DNA from: Mesorhizobium sp.
GTDB lineage: Bacteria; Pseudomonadota; Alphaproteobacteria; Rhizobiales; Rhizobiaceae
Assembly (NCBI GenBank): GCA_004020875.1
Contig: SAPZ01000018.1
Span: 62,001-126,000 of the forward strand
DNA: 64,000 bases
Reading direction: 5' to 3'
The translations under genes and the position numbers were made by a program. The notes beneath the pieces were generated by a model. The model was not told where the DNA came from. It saw nothing but the letters and a program-made list of their open reading frames with translations, and made no database searches. Shown piece by piece: positions 1-8,642 of the stretch (positions are counted from its first letter, which is position 1; each line of letters starts with the position of its first letter).

Positions 1-14
1 AGAAGATTGGACAT
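1..14 (-). CDS. Start of an unidentified gene cut by the left edge
   Basis: Only the first codons of a leftward gene are present: an ATG (complement of 12-14) preceded by a GGAG ribosome-binding site five bases upstream, directly downstream of the DUF2946 gene on the same strand. The product cannot be named from four codons. Its position suggests it is co-transcribed with the DUF2946 gene. Confidence 0.3.
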
Positions 15-102
15 GGGTGCTCCATGATATGAGGATCGCGCCGCTTTGCGGCCACGAACAGTTTGATCTTTGGATGAACGGGCTCGCGGAAGGTTCCGCG
101 GA

Positions 103-477
103 TCAGCCGATTGCCGGTGGCGCGCGCGGATTGGCCGGCGAGCGATCGCGGGCGAAGTCCAAGTGCTGGAAGACAGGGACTGCAAAAGCGACGGTCTCGG
201 ACGCTGTCGCCGTGTGAAGCGCATTCGCCTCCGGCGGTGGCAGATGCGCCGGCGAAACCATGCTGCAGCCGAGCGAGCAGCAGGCCGGCATTTGCTGCTG
301 GTGCGGATCGCCGCCGGGGAGTTTTACGGCCCCTTCATGCGTGCAGATGACGTTGCCGAACGCATCGAGCTGCGACGGCGCGCCAAAGGCGAAGGCGCCG
401 AGCGACGACTGAAGCAACAGGAGCAGCGCCGCGACGAACGCGGCCGGCATGCTCCATCGTCTCAGCCGGATATGCAA
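103..477 (-). CDS. DUF2946-type small secreted Cys/His protein
   Basis: About 124 residues. The N-terminus is basic, followed by a hydrophobic stretch of about 17 residues, so a signal peptide or membrane anchor is likely. The centre carries the ICTH motif, then HQQQ and a CCSLGC cluster, the pattern of the DUF2946 family, whose members often sit beside copper-handling or TonB genes. The C-terminus ends in a Pro/Arg/Ala-rich tail, also usual for the family. I chose a TTG start because GGGAGAGG lies seven bases upstream. An in-frame ATG nine codons later (450) has its GGAG only two bases away, which is too close. Metal binding is an inference from the Cys/His content; no function is proven for this family. 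Confidence 0.65.
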   Translation of the reverse strand: MHIRLRRWSMPAAFVAALLLLLQSSLGAFAFGAPSQLDAFGNVICTHEGAVKLPGGDPHQQQMPACCSLGCSMVSPAHLPPPEANALHTATASETVAFAVPVFQHLDFARDRSPANPRAPPAIG

Positions 478-574
478 CGGAAAGCCTCTCCCGGAAACCT
501 GACGGACCCTAGCACGGGGAATGCGGCCGGAAAATCGGCAAAACCGTGCTGCGGCAACGCGGCGCGATACCCGT

Positions 575-1510
575 TCATGCCCGGGCAAATGTGCCCGATA
601 ACGTACCGTCGGCGGGCTGCGCCTGGCGTCCTTCAGGTATCGAGCTCAGCAGCGTCTGGCGCGCCGACTTCAGGTGCTTGCGGCAGGCGGCGTCCACCTT
701 GCCGGGATCGCGTGATTTGAGCGCCGCGATATAGGCGAGATGCTCCTGCACCGCGACTTCGTTGCGCTGGCGCTCCTCGGCCTTGTTCCACTGATAATGG
801 TAGTGGAAGATCATCGCGATCACGTCATAGAAGTCGACGATGAAGCGGTTGTGCGAGGCGCGATGGATCAGCCGGTGGAAACGCTCGTCCAGCTCGGAGA
901 ACTCGTTGAAGCGGTTGGCGATGTCGCTGGCAAGCCGGCGATGATCGATTTCCAGCCGGTCGAGATCGGCCCACACCGCGCTGTCTTCCGGCAGCGCGGC
1001 GAAGGCAGCCGCCGAGCGCAGCTCAAACATCTCGCGGATCTCGGTCAGCTCCAGCGCGAAGGCGCGCGTGAAACCCTTCAGCACCCAGTGGCTGTTGCGC
1101 CGCTTCTCGATCAGCCCGAAGCGCGAGAAGCGGATCAGGAACTCGCGCACGCTGGTGGTGCCCACCCCGATCTCGCGCGCCAGCTCCAGCTCGTTGATCT
1201 GCATGCCGGCCTCGGCGCCGCCGGCAAGCAGCCTGCGCATGAAGGAGCGCTCGATGATCTCGGCCAGCGAGTCTGTCTCTTCCTCGGGGAAGAAATCCTC
1301 CGGCCGCGGCCCCCTGAGCACTGTCTTGTTGCGCTTGTTCCAGGCGATCAGCCCGGTCTCTTCCATGCGCGAAAGGATGCTGCGCACCGTGGTGCGGCTG
1401 ACACCGAGAAGCGTGCCCAGTTCCGGCTCGGACGGCAGGCTTTGGGTCTCGTCGAGCAGCCGCAGGCAGCGGTTGAACGCGTCCTTGTAGACGTTGTTGC
1501 TCTTCGACAT
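575..1510 (-). CDS. GntR-family regulator with two winged-helix domains and an FCD domain
   Basis: 311 residues. Residues 8-66 form one winged helix-turn-helix (LPSEPELGTLLGVSRTTVRS). Residues 82-147 form a second (ELAREIGVGTTSVREFLIRF). Residues 150-300 are a helical FCD effector domain with the DERFHRLIH segment expected to bind metal and a carboxylate ligand. Most FCD regulators have only one DNA-binding domain. The start ATG follows a GGGGGA site. The gene is divergent from the UxaA-family gene, so it probably represses that gene and the following sugar transporter in response to a sugar acid. The reading frame stays open far upstream, but that part lies antisense to the promoter and the uxaA-like gene and was left out. 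Confidence 0.85.
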   Translation of the reverse strand: MSKSNNVYKDAFNRCLRLLDETQSLPSEPELGTLLGVSRTTVRSILSRMEETGLIAWNKRNKTVLRGPRPEDFFPEEETDSLAEIIERSFMRRLLAGGAEAGMQINELELAREIGVGTTSVREFLIRFSRFGLIEKRRNSHWVLKGFTRAFALELTEIREMFELRSAAAFAALPEDSAVWADLDRLEIDHRRLASDIANRFNEFSELDERFHRLIHRASHNRFIVDFYDVIAMIFHYHYQWNKAEERQRNEVAVQEHLAYIAALKSRDPGKVDAACRKHLKSARQTLLSSIPEGRQAQPADGTLSGTFARA

Positions 1511-1583
1511 GGCCTGTATCCCCCAGCGCTTGCGACGGACGGCCGAAAGCGCGATATGACTGGTGTCTCCTAAGGCACGGCCC

Positions 1584-1605
1584 CGAAAAGCGGAATCGCT
1601 TTTCG
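1584..1605. repeat. Short palindrome (rhizobial repeat fragment)
   Basis: CGAAAAGCG and CGCTTTTCG are perfect inverted arms of nine bases around the loop GAAT, in the 5' leader side of the GntR gene. The sequence resembles a half of the common rhizobial palindromes. No function is assigned. Confidence 0.5.
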
Positions 1606-1661
1606 CCGGCTTGCCAAACGGGGCGGTCGCGCATCGAACAAAGGGCGCCGGCCGCCGCTGA

Positions 1662-1701
1662 TGAAAAAACAATTGACGCAAAAATGTTTTTTCACGATAA
1701 A
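1662..1701 (+). promoter_or_regulatory. Promoter of the UxaA-family gene overlapped by a 9-bp A-tract palindrome
   Basis: TGAAAAAAC (1662-1670) and GTTTTTTCA (1686-1694) are perfect inverted arms separated by 15 bp. Between and just beyond them lie TTGACG (1673-1678) and GATAAA (1696-1701), separated by exactly 17 bp, a good sigma-70 pair. The dyad straddles the -35 box and reaches the -10 box, the geometry of a repressor site. The likely binder is the divergent two-winged-helix GntR regulator. Confidence 0.6.
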
Positions 1702-1724
1702 AGACATTACCTTCAAATGGGCGC

Positions 1725-3275
1725 ATGTCAATCCGCCCGCATTCCCAGGATGACCCAGGACAGCCGCTCGTGAACCCTGCAAACACCATTCTTCTTTCCC
1801 CCGCCGACAATGTCGCGGTTGCCAATGGCCACATCGAGATCGGCACGGCGCTGCCGGGCGGCGCCACCGCGATCGCGGTGATCGAGCCTGGCCACAAGGT
1901 TGCGATCAGGCCGATCGCGGCGGGTGAAGCAGTTGTGAAATACGCGCAGGCGATCGGCCGCGCCACGCAGGATATAGCGCCCGGCGAGCACGTCCATTCG
2001 CACAATCTGGTCTTCGAGAGCGGCCGCCTGCCGGTGGTGCCACCGAGCGAGGCCGAGCACGCCACCGAAGCCGACCGCAAGCGCACCTTCATGGGCTACC
2101 GGCGCGCCGACGGGCGCGCCGGCACGCGCAACTTCATCGGCATCATTGCCAGCGTCAATTGTTCGGCCACCGTCTGCCACGCCATTGCCGACGAGGCCAA
2201 CCGGACGATTCTGCCGAAATATCCCGGCATCGACGGTTTCGTGCCGATCGTCCATGGGCAGGGCTGCGGTATGAGCGGCACCGGTGACGGCATGATGGTT
2301 CTGCACCGCACGCTTGCGGGTTATGCCCGCCATCCGAATTTCGGCGGCGTGATGATGGTCGGGCTCGGCTGCGAGGTCAACCAGCTCACTCTCTATGGCC
2401 AGAAGGGTGTCGCGGCGGGAAAACGTCATTTCAACATCCAGGACGCCGGCGGCTCGCGCAAATCGGTCGAGAAGGCGATGGGCGTGCTCACCGAGATCGC
2501 CGAGGAGGTCGGCCACCTCAAGCGCGAGCCCATCCCGGTCAGCGAGATCGTCGTCGGCCTGCAATGCGGCGGCTCGGACGGCATGTCGGGCATCACCGCC
2601 AACCCGGCACTCGGCGCCGCTGTCGACATCCTGGCCGGAGTCGGCGGCATCGGCATCTTGTCGGAAACGACCGAGATCTACGGCGCCGAGCACCTGCTCG
2701 CCTATCGCGCCGCCTCGCCGGAGATCGCCGCCAAGCTCGACGGCTTTGTGAAGTGGTGGGAGGAGCATACCGCCAAGCACGGTGCCTCGATCGACAACAA
2801 CCCCTCGCCCGGCAACAAGCGCGGCGGCCTGACCACCATCCTTGAAAAATCGCTGGGCGCCGTCGCCAAGGGCGGCCAGACGCCGTTGAATGGCGTCTTC
2901 GGCTATGCCGAGAAGGTTTCGGGCCACGGCCTCGTGTTCATGGACACGCCCGGCTACGACCCGGTCTCGGCTACAGGCCAGGTGGCGGGCGGCGCCAATG
3001 TCATCGTTTTCACCACCGGCCGCGGCTCCTGCTTCGGCTGCCGGCCGACACCTTCGATCAAGGTCGCGACCAACTCGACCATGTACCACCGGATGGAGGA
3101 GGACATGGACGTCAATTGCGGCGTCATCGCCTCGGGCGAGAAGACCATTGCCGGCATGGGCCGCGAGATCTTCGAGCTGATCATCGAGACGGCGTCCGGC
3201 CGCAAGACCAAGAGCGAGGCCTTCGGCTACGGCGACAACGAATTCGTGCCCTGGCATCTCGGCGCAACGCTTTAG
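1725..3275 (+). CDS. UxaA-family (altronate/galactarate-type) dehydratase
   Basis: 516 residues, the full length of single-chain UxaA enzymes. An N-terminal SAF-like domain (about residues 15-105) precedes the large dehydratase domain. Visible family landmarks are GTRNFIGI, GQGCGM, GLGCEVNQ, GLQCGGSDG, FGYAEKV, DTPGYDPVSATGQ and GRGSCFGCRPTPS; the Cys-rich loops fit the iron-dependent enzymes. The reaction is loss of water from a sugar acid (altronate, galactarate or similar) to a 2-keto-3-deoxy acid. The exact substrate cannot be read. A GTG at 1770 is an alternative start. The gene heads a same-strand row with a sugar ABC transporter and a dehydrogenase. Confidence 0.85.
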   Translation: MSIRPHSQDDPGQPLVNPANTILLSPADNVAVANGHIEIGTALPGGATAIAVIEPGHKVAIRPIAAGEAVVKYAQAIGRATQDIAPGEHVHSHNLVFESGRLPVVPPSEAEHATEADRKRTFMGYRRADGRAGTRNFIGIIASVNCSATVCHAIADEANRTILPKYPGIDGFVPIVHGQGCGMSGTGDGMMVLHRTLAGYARHPNFGGVMMVGLGCEVNQLTLYGQKGVAAGKRHFNIQDAGGSRKSVEKAMGVLTEIAEEVGHLKREPIPVSEIVVGLQCGGSDGMSGITANPALGAAVDILAGVGGIGILSETTEIYGAEHLLAYRAASPEIAAKLDGFVKWWEEHTAKHGASIDNNPSPGNKRGGLTTILEKSLGAVAKGGQTPLNGVFGYAEKVSGHGLVFMDTPGYDPVSATGQVAGGANVIVFTTGRGSCFGCRPTPSIKVATNSTMYHRMEEDMDVNCGVIASGEKTIAGMGREIFELIIETASGRKTKSEAFGYGDNEFVPWHLGATL

Positions 3276-3337
3276 TCCGCAAGTCAATATTGCGACGGAG
3301 GCCAGCAACCCGGCCTTCCCACGTGCGACCTTGCGAA

Positions 3338-3383
3338 GGAATGAATATTCCACGTTGACAGAGAGATGGAATTATCGTTCCAT
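3338..3383 (+). promoter_or_regulatory. Candidate promoter of the sugar ABC operon flanked by two dyads
   Basis: A consensus TTGACA (3355-3360) is followed after 17 bp by a weak -10 (TTCCAT, 3378-3383). Two related inverted repeats bracket it: GGAAT-N4-ATTCC (3338-3351) and ATGGAA-N6-TTCCAT (3366-3383). The second covers the -10 box. This looks like a regulated promoter with a leader of about 220 nt; the regulator is unknown. Confidence 0.45.
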
Positions 3384-3505
3384 GCCAACGGGAGGAACGG
3401 GAAGCATCCATGTGCCGCCAAGGCGAGCCGGTAGGGCAGAAAAGGCCCTCGCCCGCATCACACAAACGGCACCAGAGACCGCTTGCATCGGCCATGGCAA
3501 TGCTC

Positions 3506-3537
3506 TATCAAAAAACGGCATCTGTTTTTTATTGATA
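3506..3537 (+). promoter_or_regulatory. A-tract palindrome in the leader of the sugar-binding protein gene
   Basis: TATCAAAAAAC (3506-3516) and GTTTTTTATTGATA (3524-3537) form an interrupted dyad with a 7-base centre. Its core AAAAAAC/GTTTTTT matches the arms of the palindrome at the UxaA promoter (1662-1694), but the spacing is 7 rather than 15 bp. It may be a second site for the same regulator. TTGCAT (3483-3488) and TATCAA (3506-3511), 17 bp apart, could be a second promoter here. The rest of 3276-3610 holds no gene. Confidence 0.4.
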
Positions 3538-3610
3538 AAGTTCTGTTTGGCCCGCGCCTGTCCAGATGGAGCTTCCGAACCTTCACCAGGCGACCTTAGG
3601 GAGGAACCTA

Positions 3611-4606
3611 ATGAAATTTGTGACCAGCCTTCTCAACCGCCGCGCTTTCGTGGCCTTGGCCGCGGCGTCGATGCTTGCCGGCGCGATGCATTCCGCGCCC
3701 GCCGCGGCGGCCGACGTGACCATTCCGATCATCGTCAAGGACACCACCTCCTTCTACTGGCAGATCGTGCTGGCTGGCGCCCGCAAGGCCGGTAAGGACC
3801 TCGGCATCAAGGTGCCCGAGCTCGGCGCCCAAGCCGAAACCGATGTCAACGGCCAGATTTCGATCCTCGAAAACGCCGTCGCCAGCAACCCGGCGGCGAT
3901 CGTCATCTCGCCGACCGAGTTCAAGGCGCTCGGCAAACCGATTGATGAGGCCGCTTCCAAGGTCAAGGTCATCGGCATCGATTCCGGCGCCGACTCCAAG
4001 GCCTTCACCTCCTTCCTGACCACCGACAACGTCCAGGGTGGCCGCGTCGCGGCTGACGGTCTCGCCGCCGCGATCGGAGCCGCCAATGGTGGCAAGGTGG
4101 AAGGCAAGGTCGCGCTGATCACCGCGCTTCCCGGCGCCGGCTCGCTCGAGCAGCGCAAGCAGGGCTTCATCGAACAGATCAAGGCCAAATATCCGGGCCT
4201 TCAGCTCGTCGCCGACAAATATGCCGACGGTCAGGCCACCACCGGTCTCAACATCGCCACCGACCTGATCACCGCCAATCCGGACCTCAAGGGCATCTTC
4301 GCCTCGAACCTGATCATGGCGCAGGGCGTCGGCCAGGCCATCGCCGAAAACAATCTTGGCGGCAAGGTGGCGCTGATCGGCTTCGACAGCGACGAGAAGC
4401 TGATCAAGTTCCTCAACGATGGCGTCATCTCCGGCCTCGTCGTCCAGGACCCGTACCGGATGGGCTATGACGGCATCAAGACCGCTCTGGCCGCGTCGAA
4501 GGGCGAGAAGGTGGAGGCCAATGTCGACACCGGTGCCAACCTCGTCACCAAGGCTAACATGAAGGATCCCAAGATCGACGCGCTGCTCAACCCGAAGCTC
4601 AACTGA
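3611..4606 (+). CDS. Periplasmic sugar-binding protein, ribose-type ABC transporter
   Basis: 331 residues. An N-terminal signal sequence with an Arg pair (LNRRAFVALAAASM) and an AAAA/DV cleavage area precedes a type-I periplasmic binding fold of the RbsB family. Family features are the start VTIPIIVKDTTSFYW, the segment VIGIDSGADS, and the late motif ALIGFDSDEKL. The start ATG has a strong AGGGAGGA site; an upstream in-frame ATG at 3566 would disrupt the signal peptide. The next genes encode the ATPase and permease. The ligand is unknown; the neighbouring UxaA-type and alcohol dehydrogenase genes suggest a sugar acid or polyol. Confidence 0.9.
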   Translation: MKFVTSLLNRRAFVALAAASMLAGAMHSAPAAAADVTIPIIVKDTTSFYWQIVLAGARKAGKDLGIKVPELGAQAETDVNGQISILENAVASNPAAIVISPTEFKALGKPIDEAASKVKVIGIDSGADSKAFTSFLTTDNVQGGRVAADGLAAAIGAANGGKVEGKVALITALPGAGSLEQRKQGFIEQIKAKYPGLQLVADKYADGQATTGLNIATDLITANPDLKGIFASNLIMAQGVGQAIAENNLGGKVALIGFDSDEKLIKFLNDGVISGLVVQDPYRMGYDGIKTALAASKGEKVEANVDTGANLVTKANMKDPKIDALLNPKLN

Positions 4607-4624
4607 GCAAGCGTCGTCACACTC

Positions 4625-4651
4625 GTTTCCGGGGTCTCGCGCCCCGGAAAC
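4625..4651 (+). terminator. Strong intercistronic stem-loop after the sugar-binding protein gene
   Basis: GTTTCCGGGG and CCCCGGAAAC are a perfect 10-bp stem with a 7-base loop, 18 nt after the stop codon. There is no long T run, so it more likely stabilises the upstream message or attenuates read-through into the ATPase gene than ends transcription completely. Confidence 0.65.
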
Positions 4652-4763
4652 ATTCGTCAGGCCATTTGGAAATTGCCGGTCCTGATCTAGGTTCTGACTT
4701 CAAGATGCGCGGCAGACGCATCGCTGCGTACCCAATGGTTGAGACCAATCTGGGAGGATTGTC

Positions 4764-6317
4764 ATGACGTCGACGGCGCAGGAACTGCACCCCGCCCCCA
4801 CACTGCAGCCGGGAAGGACGATCCTCGAGCTCAAAGGGCTGGAAAAGCGCTACCCCGGCACGCATGCGCTGAAGCCGGTGCACCTTGCCTTCAAGGCGGG
4901 CGAGATCCACGCCATCGTCGGCGAGAACGGCGCCGGCAAATCGACCCTGATAAAACTCTTGACCGGCGTTATGCCGCGCACCTCGGGCGAGGTGATCTGG
5001 GAAGGCAAGCCGGTGGCTCTGGCCACGCCGCATGAGGCGATGGCGCTGGGCATCAACGCCGTCCACCAGGAGGTGGTGCTCTGCCGCCATCTCACGGTCG
5101 CCGCCAACATGTTCCTCGGCGAGGAGGAATCCCGCTTCGGCCTCCTGCAGCAGCGCGCGATGGTCAAGGATGCGCAGAAGATCATCGACGGGCTGGGCTT
5201 CGACCTGCCGGCGCATGTCGTGCTCGGCGACCTAACCATCGGCCAGCAGCAGCTGATCGCCGCAGCTAGAGCTACCGTTCGCGGCACGAAGTTCCTGATC
5301 TTCGACGAGCCGACCGCCTACCTCACCCGCAAGGAGGCCGACCAGCTTTTCAAGCTGATCCGCCGGCTGAAGGGCGAAGGCGTCACCATCATATACATCA
5401 GCCACCGCATGGAGGAAGTGTTCGAGCTTGCCGACCGCGTTTCCGTGCTGCGCGACGGCACTTTGGTCGGCACCCGCAACATCGCCGAGACCGACGAGCC
5501 CGAGCTGGTCAAGCTGATGATCAACCGCTCGATCGAGCAGATCTATCACAAGGAGCATTTCACGCCGGGGGCAACGATCGTCGAGACGAAGAACCTCTCC
5601 GGCAAAGGCTTCGAGAATGTCTCGGTGACGGTCCGCGCCGGCGAGATCGTCGGTCTCTACGGCCTGATCGGCGCAGGGCGCAGCGAGTTCGTCACCACGC
5701 TTTACGGCCGTCATAAGAAATCGGCCGGCCAGATCCTGTGGGAGGGCAAGGAGGTCCAGGTCAACTCCGAGCACGACGCGATCAAGCTCGGCATGGCGCT
5801 GGCGCCGGAGAGCCGTCGTGATCAGGGCCTGTGTCTCAACCTGTCGGTTGGCATGAACCTCAACCTGCCGATCTACAAGCGCATTTCAAACAACGCGCTG
5901 ATCTCGGGAGCCATGGAGAAAGCCGAGGCCGATCGCCAGATCGCCGACCTGCGCATCAAGACGCCGACACGTAGAGCGCTCGCCTCCAGCCTCTCAGGCG
6001 GCAACCAGCAGAAGATCGTGATCGGCAAATGGCTGGCGCATGGCGCCAAGCTGTTCATCTTCGATGAGCCGACGGTGGGCGTCGATGTCGGCACCAAGGC
6101 CGAGATCTACCGCCTGTTCTCGACGCTGTTGTCGAAGGGGGCGGGCATCATCCTGATCTCGTCCTATCTGCCGGAAGTCTACGAGCTTGCCGACACGCTG
6201 CATGTGTTCCGGCGCGGCAAGCTGGTCGCCACGCATGGGTTCCGCACCGCGAGCCACGAGGACATTCTGGGGCAGGCACTGGCCGAGAAACAAGAAAAGA
6301 CGGGAGGACAAAAATGA
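4764..6317 (+). CDS. Sugar ABC transporter ATPase (RbsA/MglA type, two ABC domains)
   Basis: 517 residues. The first ABC domain has an intact Walker A (GENGAGKST, 53-61), a variant signature (LTIGQQQL, about 157) and Walker B (LIFDEPTAYL). The second has the degenerate Walker A usual for this class (GLIGAGRSE, about 300), a full signature (LSGGNQQK, about 411) and FIFDEPTVGVD. It powers import through the RbsC-type permease encoded next, with which it overlaps by ATGA. GGAGG precedes the ATG. The first-domain signature reads IGQQQ where many members have SGGQQQ, a common variation in these ATPases. Confidence 0.93.
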   Translation: MTSTAQELHPAPTLQPGRTILELKGLEKRYPGTHALKPVHLAFKAGEIHAIVGENGAGKSTLIKLLTGVMPRTSGEVIWEGKPVALATPHEAMALGINAVHQEVVLCRHLTVAANMFLGEEESRFGLLQQRAMVKDAQKIIDGLGFDLPAHVVLGDLTIGQQQLIAAARATVRGTKFLIFDEPTAYLTRKEADQLFKLIRRLKGEGVTIIYISHRMEEVFELADRVSVLRDGTLVGTRNIAETDEPELVKLMINRSIEQIYHKEHFTPGATIVETKNLSGKGFENVSVTVRAGEIVGLYGLIGAGRSEFVTTLYGRHKKSAGQILWEGKEVQVNSEHDAIKLGMALAPESRRDQGLCLNLSVGMNLNLPIYKRISNNALISGAMEKAEADRQIADLRIKTPTRRALASSLSGGNQQKIVIGKWLAHGAKLFIFDEPTVGVDVGTKAEIYRLFSTLLSKGAGIILISSYLPEVYELADTLHVFRRGKLVATHGFRTASHEDILGQALAEKQEKTGGQK

Positions 6318-7279
6318 GCACCGAGGCGATCCCCGCCGAAAAACCCAAGCGCAATTTCAACGCGCTCTTCGGCCTGACCCTGCTTGGCCTTCTGCTGCTG
6401 ATGTGGATCGTGCTGGCTGTCGCCACGCCCTCCTTCGCCACGGCGCTGAACATCACCAATCTTCTGCGCCAGGGCTCGCTGATCGCCATCCTCGCCGTCG
6501 GCCAGACCTTCGTCATCATCACCGGCGGCATCGACCTGTCGGTCGGCGCCGTGGTCGGCTTCACCACCGTTGTGGTGGCGCTTCTGATCAATGCCGGCTG
6601 GCCGATCTGGGCGGCGGTGCTGATCACCTTGCTGGTTGGCGTCGCCATAGGCCTCTTCCACGGCTTCGGCATCGTCAAGATGGGCCTGCCGCCCTTCATC
6701 ATCACGCTGGCCACCATGACCTCGCTGCGCGGCATCGGCCTTCTGATGACCAACGGCAACTCGATCTCGATCAACAGCGATCCCTTCCAGGCCTTCTCCC
6801 GCGGTTCGCTCTTCGGCATCCCTTATCTGTTCTGGATGGTGATTCTGGTCGCCATTCCGTCCTACATCTTCCTGCACCACACGCGCTGGGGCCGCTATCT
6901 GTTCTCGGTCGGCTCCAACGCCGAGGCCGCCCGCCTTTCCGGTGTCAACGTACCGCGCACCATCTTCATGGCCTATATCCTATCCGGCCTGCTCGCCGCC
7001 TTCGTCGGCGTGCTGCTCGCCTCGCGCATCGGCATCGGCAACCCGACACAGGGCGACACCTATGAATTGCAAGCCATCGCTTCGTCGGTGATCGGCGGCA
7101 CCTCGCTGTTTGGCGCGATCGGCTCCGTGCACGGGCCGCTGATCGGCTCCTTCATCCTTTCCACGATCAACAACGGCGCCAACCTGCTCAACGTCAACAC
7201 CTTCTGGCAACGCGTAATCACCGGAGCACTGATTATCGTCATCGTTTACTTCGACGGCCTGCGCCGCCGGGGCAAATGA
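6314..7279 (+). CDS. Sugar ABC transporter permease (RbsC type)
   Basis: 321 residues with a cytoplasmic N-terminus and about eight to ten hydrophobic helices (BPD_transp_2 fold). The motif GGIDLSVGAV after the third helix and the late GAIGSVHGPLIGS segment are typical of RbsC/XylH permeases. The start overlaps the stop of the ATPase gene (ATGA), so the two are translationally coupled. It forms the inner-membrane channel for the substrate delivered by the binding protein encoded at 3611-4606. Confidence 0.93.
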   Translation: MSTEAIPAEKPKRNFNALFGLTLLGLLLLMWIVLAVATPSFATALNITNLLRQGSLIAILAVGQTFVIITGGIDLSVGAVVGFTTVVVALLINAGWPIWAAVLITLLVGVAIGLFHGFGIVKMGLPPFIITLATMTSLRGIGLLMTNGNSISINSDPFQAFSRGSLFGIPYLFWMVILVAIPSYIFLHHTRWGRYLFSVGSNAEAARLSGVNVPRTIFMAYILSGLLAAFVGVLLASRIGIGNPTQGDTYELQAIASSVIGGTSLFGAIGSVHGPLIGSFILSTINNGANLLNVNTFWQRVITGALIIVIVYFDGLRRRGK

Positions 7280-7349
7280 CTCCTTCCCTGAAACGTCCTC
7301 GCCGGCCCCGCTCGCGCGTGGCCGGCGCTCCTTGCTTTGGATTTGCACC

Positions 7350-8366
7350 ATGAAAGCCGTTGTCTGCCGCTCGCCCGGCGAGCTCGCCCTTGAAGATCGT
7401 GCCACGCCCGGCGCGCCGCCGCCCGGCTGGGCGCGTGTCGCGGTCAGCCATGTCGGTATCTGCGGCACCGACTATCACATCTTCGAAGGCAAGCACCCGT
7501 TCCTGGCCTATCCGCGCGTGATGGGTCACGAGGTCTCGGGTACGGTTGTCGAAAGGGGTGAAGGCGTCGATCTCGCCGGCGGACAGCCGGTCATCATCAA
7601 CCCCTATCTTTCATGCGGCAAATGCATCGCGTGTCGGCACGGCAAGCCGAATTGCTGCGTGAAGATAGAGGTGCTGGGTGTCCATCGCGACGGCGCCATG
7701 TGCGACGAGATCCTGGTGCCGGCGCAGAACCTTTACCCGACTAATGGCCTGTCGCTCGCCGACGCAGCGGCGGTGGAATTCCTGGCGATCGGCGCGCATG
7801 CGGTGCGCAGATCGTTCGGAACGCCTGGCGCGCGCACGCTGGTCATCGGCGCCGGCCCGATCGGGCTGGGCACGGCGATATTCGCCCGCATCGCCGGCCT
7901 TGACGTCAGCCTGCTCGACATGAGCAGCGAGCGCCTCGGCTTCGCCGAAAAGGAACTCGGCTTTGCCCCGCTCGACACCTCCAAGGCATCGGCTGCCGAA
8001 CTGGTGCGGCAGGCGGCCGGCGGCGAAGGGTTCGACCTCGTGTTCGACGCGACCGGCAACACGGCGTCGGTGCAGTCGGCCTTCGCCCATGTCGCGCATG
8101 GCGGCACGCTGGTGCTGGTCAGCGTCGTCAAGGACGACATCACCTTCTCCGACCCCGAATTCCACAAGCGCGAGATGACGCTGGTCGGCAGCCGCAACGC
8201 GCTGAAGGCCGATTTCGAGCATGTGGCCGCCTCGATCCGCGACGGCGCCGTGCCGTTGAGCAAGCTCGTCACCCATCGCACCACGCTCGCCGGCACGCCG
8301 CGCGATCTTGCCAAGTGGACGCATGAGAAATCCGGGCTGATCAAGGCCGTCATCGAGGTGGGGTAA
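7350..8366 (+). CDS. Zinc-dependent alcohol/polyol dehydrogenase (MDR family)
   Basis: 338 residues. Catalytic zinc ligands are visible as C38 in VGICGTD and the GHE motif at 59-61. The structural-zinc cysteines are C89, C92, C95 and C103. The NAD(P)-binding loop is VIGAGPIGLG. The family oxidises secondary alcohols of polyols or sugar acids; members closest in layout are L-idonate or galactonate 5-dehydrogenase-like proteins. It lies 70 nt after the permease gene on the same strand and would oxidise the imported compound or an intermediate on the way to the UxaA-type enzyme. Exact substrate and cofactor preference cannot be read from sequence. The upstream TTG (7332) is a less likely start. 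Confidence 0.88.
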   Translation: MKAVVCRSPGELALEDRATPGAPPPGWARVAVSHVGICGTDYHIFEGKHPFLAYPRVMGHEVSGTVVERGEGVDLAGGQPVIINPYLSCGKCIACRHGKPNCCVKIEVLGVHRDGAMCDEILVPAQNLYPTNGLSLADAAAVEFLAIGAHAVRRSFGTPGARTLVIGAGPIGLGTAIFARIAGLDVSLLDMSSERLGFAEKELGFAPLDTSKASAAELVRQAAGGEGFDLVFDATGNTASVQSAFAHVAHGGTLVLVSVVKDDITFSDPEFHKREMTLVGSRNALKADFEHVAASIRDGAVPLSKLVTHRTTLAGTPRDLAKWTHEKSGLIKAVIEVG

Positions 8367-8404
8367 GACGCCGGTTCCCTAGCGAGGAAATGCCGGCGGG
8401 ACAG

Positions 8405-8573
8405 CACCCCCTCTGTCCTGCCGGACATCTCCCCCGCAAGGGGGAAGATTGGATATCGCATCCGCTTTCGCCAATCGCCAACGCCGCAGCAGGAAAAGCG
8501 CCGGCGACGCAACTGCCGATCTGCCCCCTTGCGGGGGAGATGGCCGGCAGGCCAGAGGGGGGTGGGCGGGAAC
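8405..8573. repeat. Mosaic palindromic repeat, copy A (type ATCTCCCCC)
   Basis: Two inverted outer arms of about 40 bp (8405-8444 and 8524-8573) each contain a small hairpin built on CTCCCCCGCAAGGGGG, with a variable middle of about 80 bp. Further copies lie at 27778-27931 and 46075-46233. It fills most of the 276-bp gap between the dehydrogenase and phnF, which converge here, so it may also end both transcripts. I see no gene in this gap. Confidence 0.85.
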
Positions 8574-8642
8574 GCAACGCCTGTTGCCCATCTCCGAGCC
8601 GCCCATCCAGGGTCGTCCCGACGGAACTACGCTCCTGAGATA

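Noticed and set aside
1511..2092. Upstream extension of the GntR reading frame at 575-1510
   Set aside because: It would run through the divergent promoter and antisense to the UxaA-family gene; the ATG at 1510 has a good ribosome-binding site and gives the normal N-terminus.
1728..3353. Long open frame on the minus strand opposite the UxaA-family gene
   Set aside because: Low-complexity Asp/Arg/Ala text without domain, typical of antisense shadows in GC-rich genes; the plus strand has a full-length enzyme.
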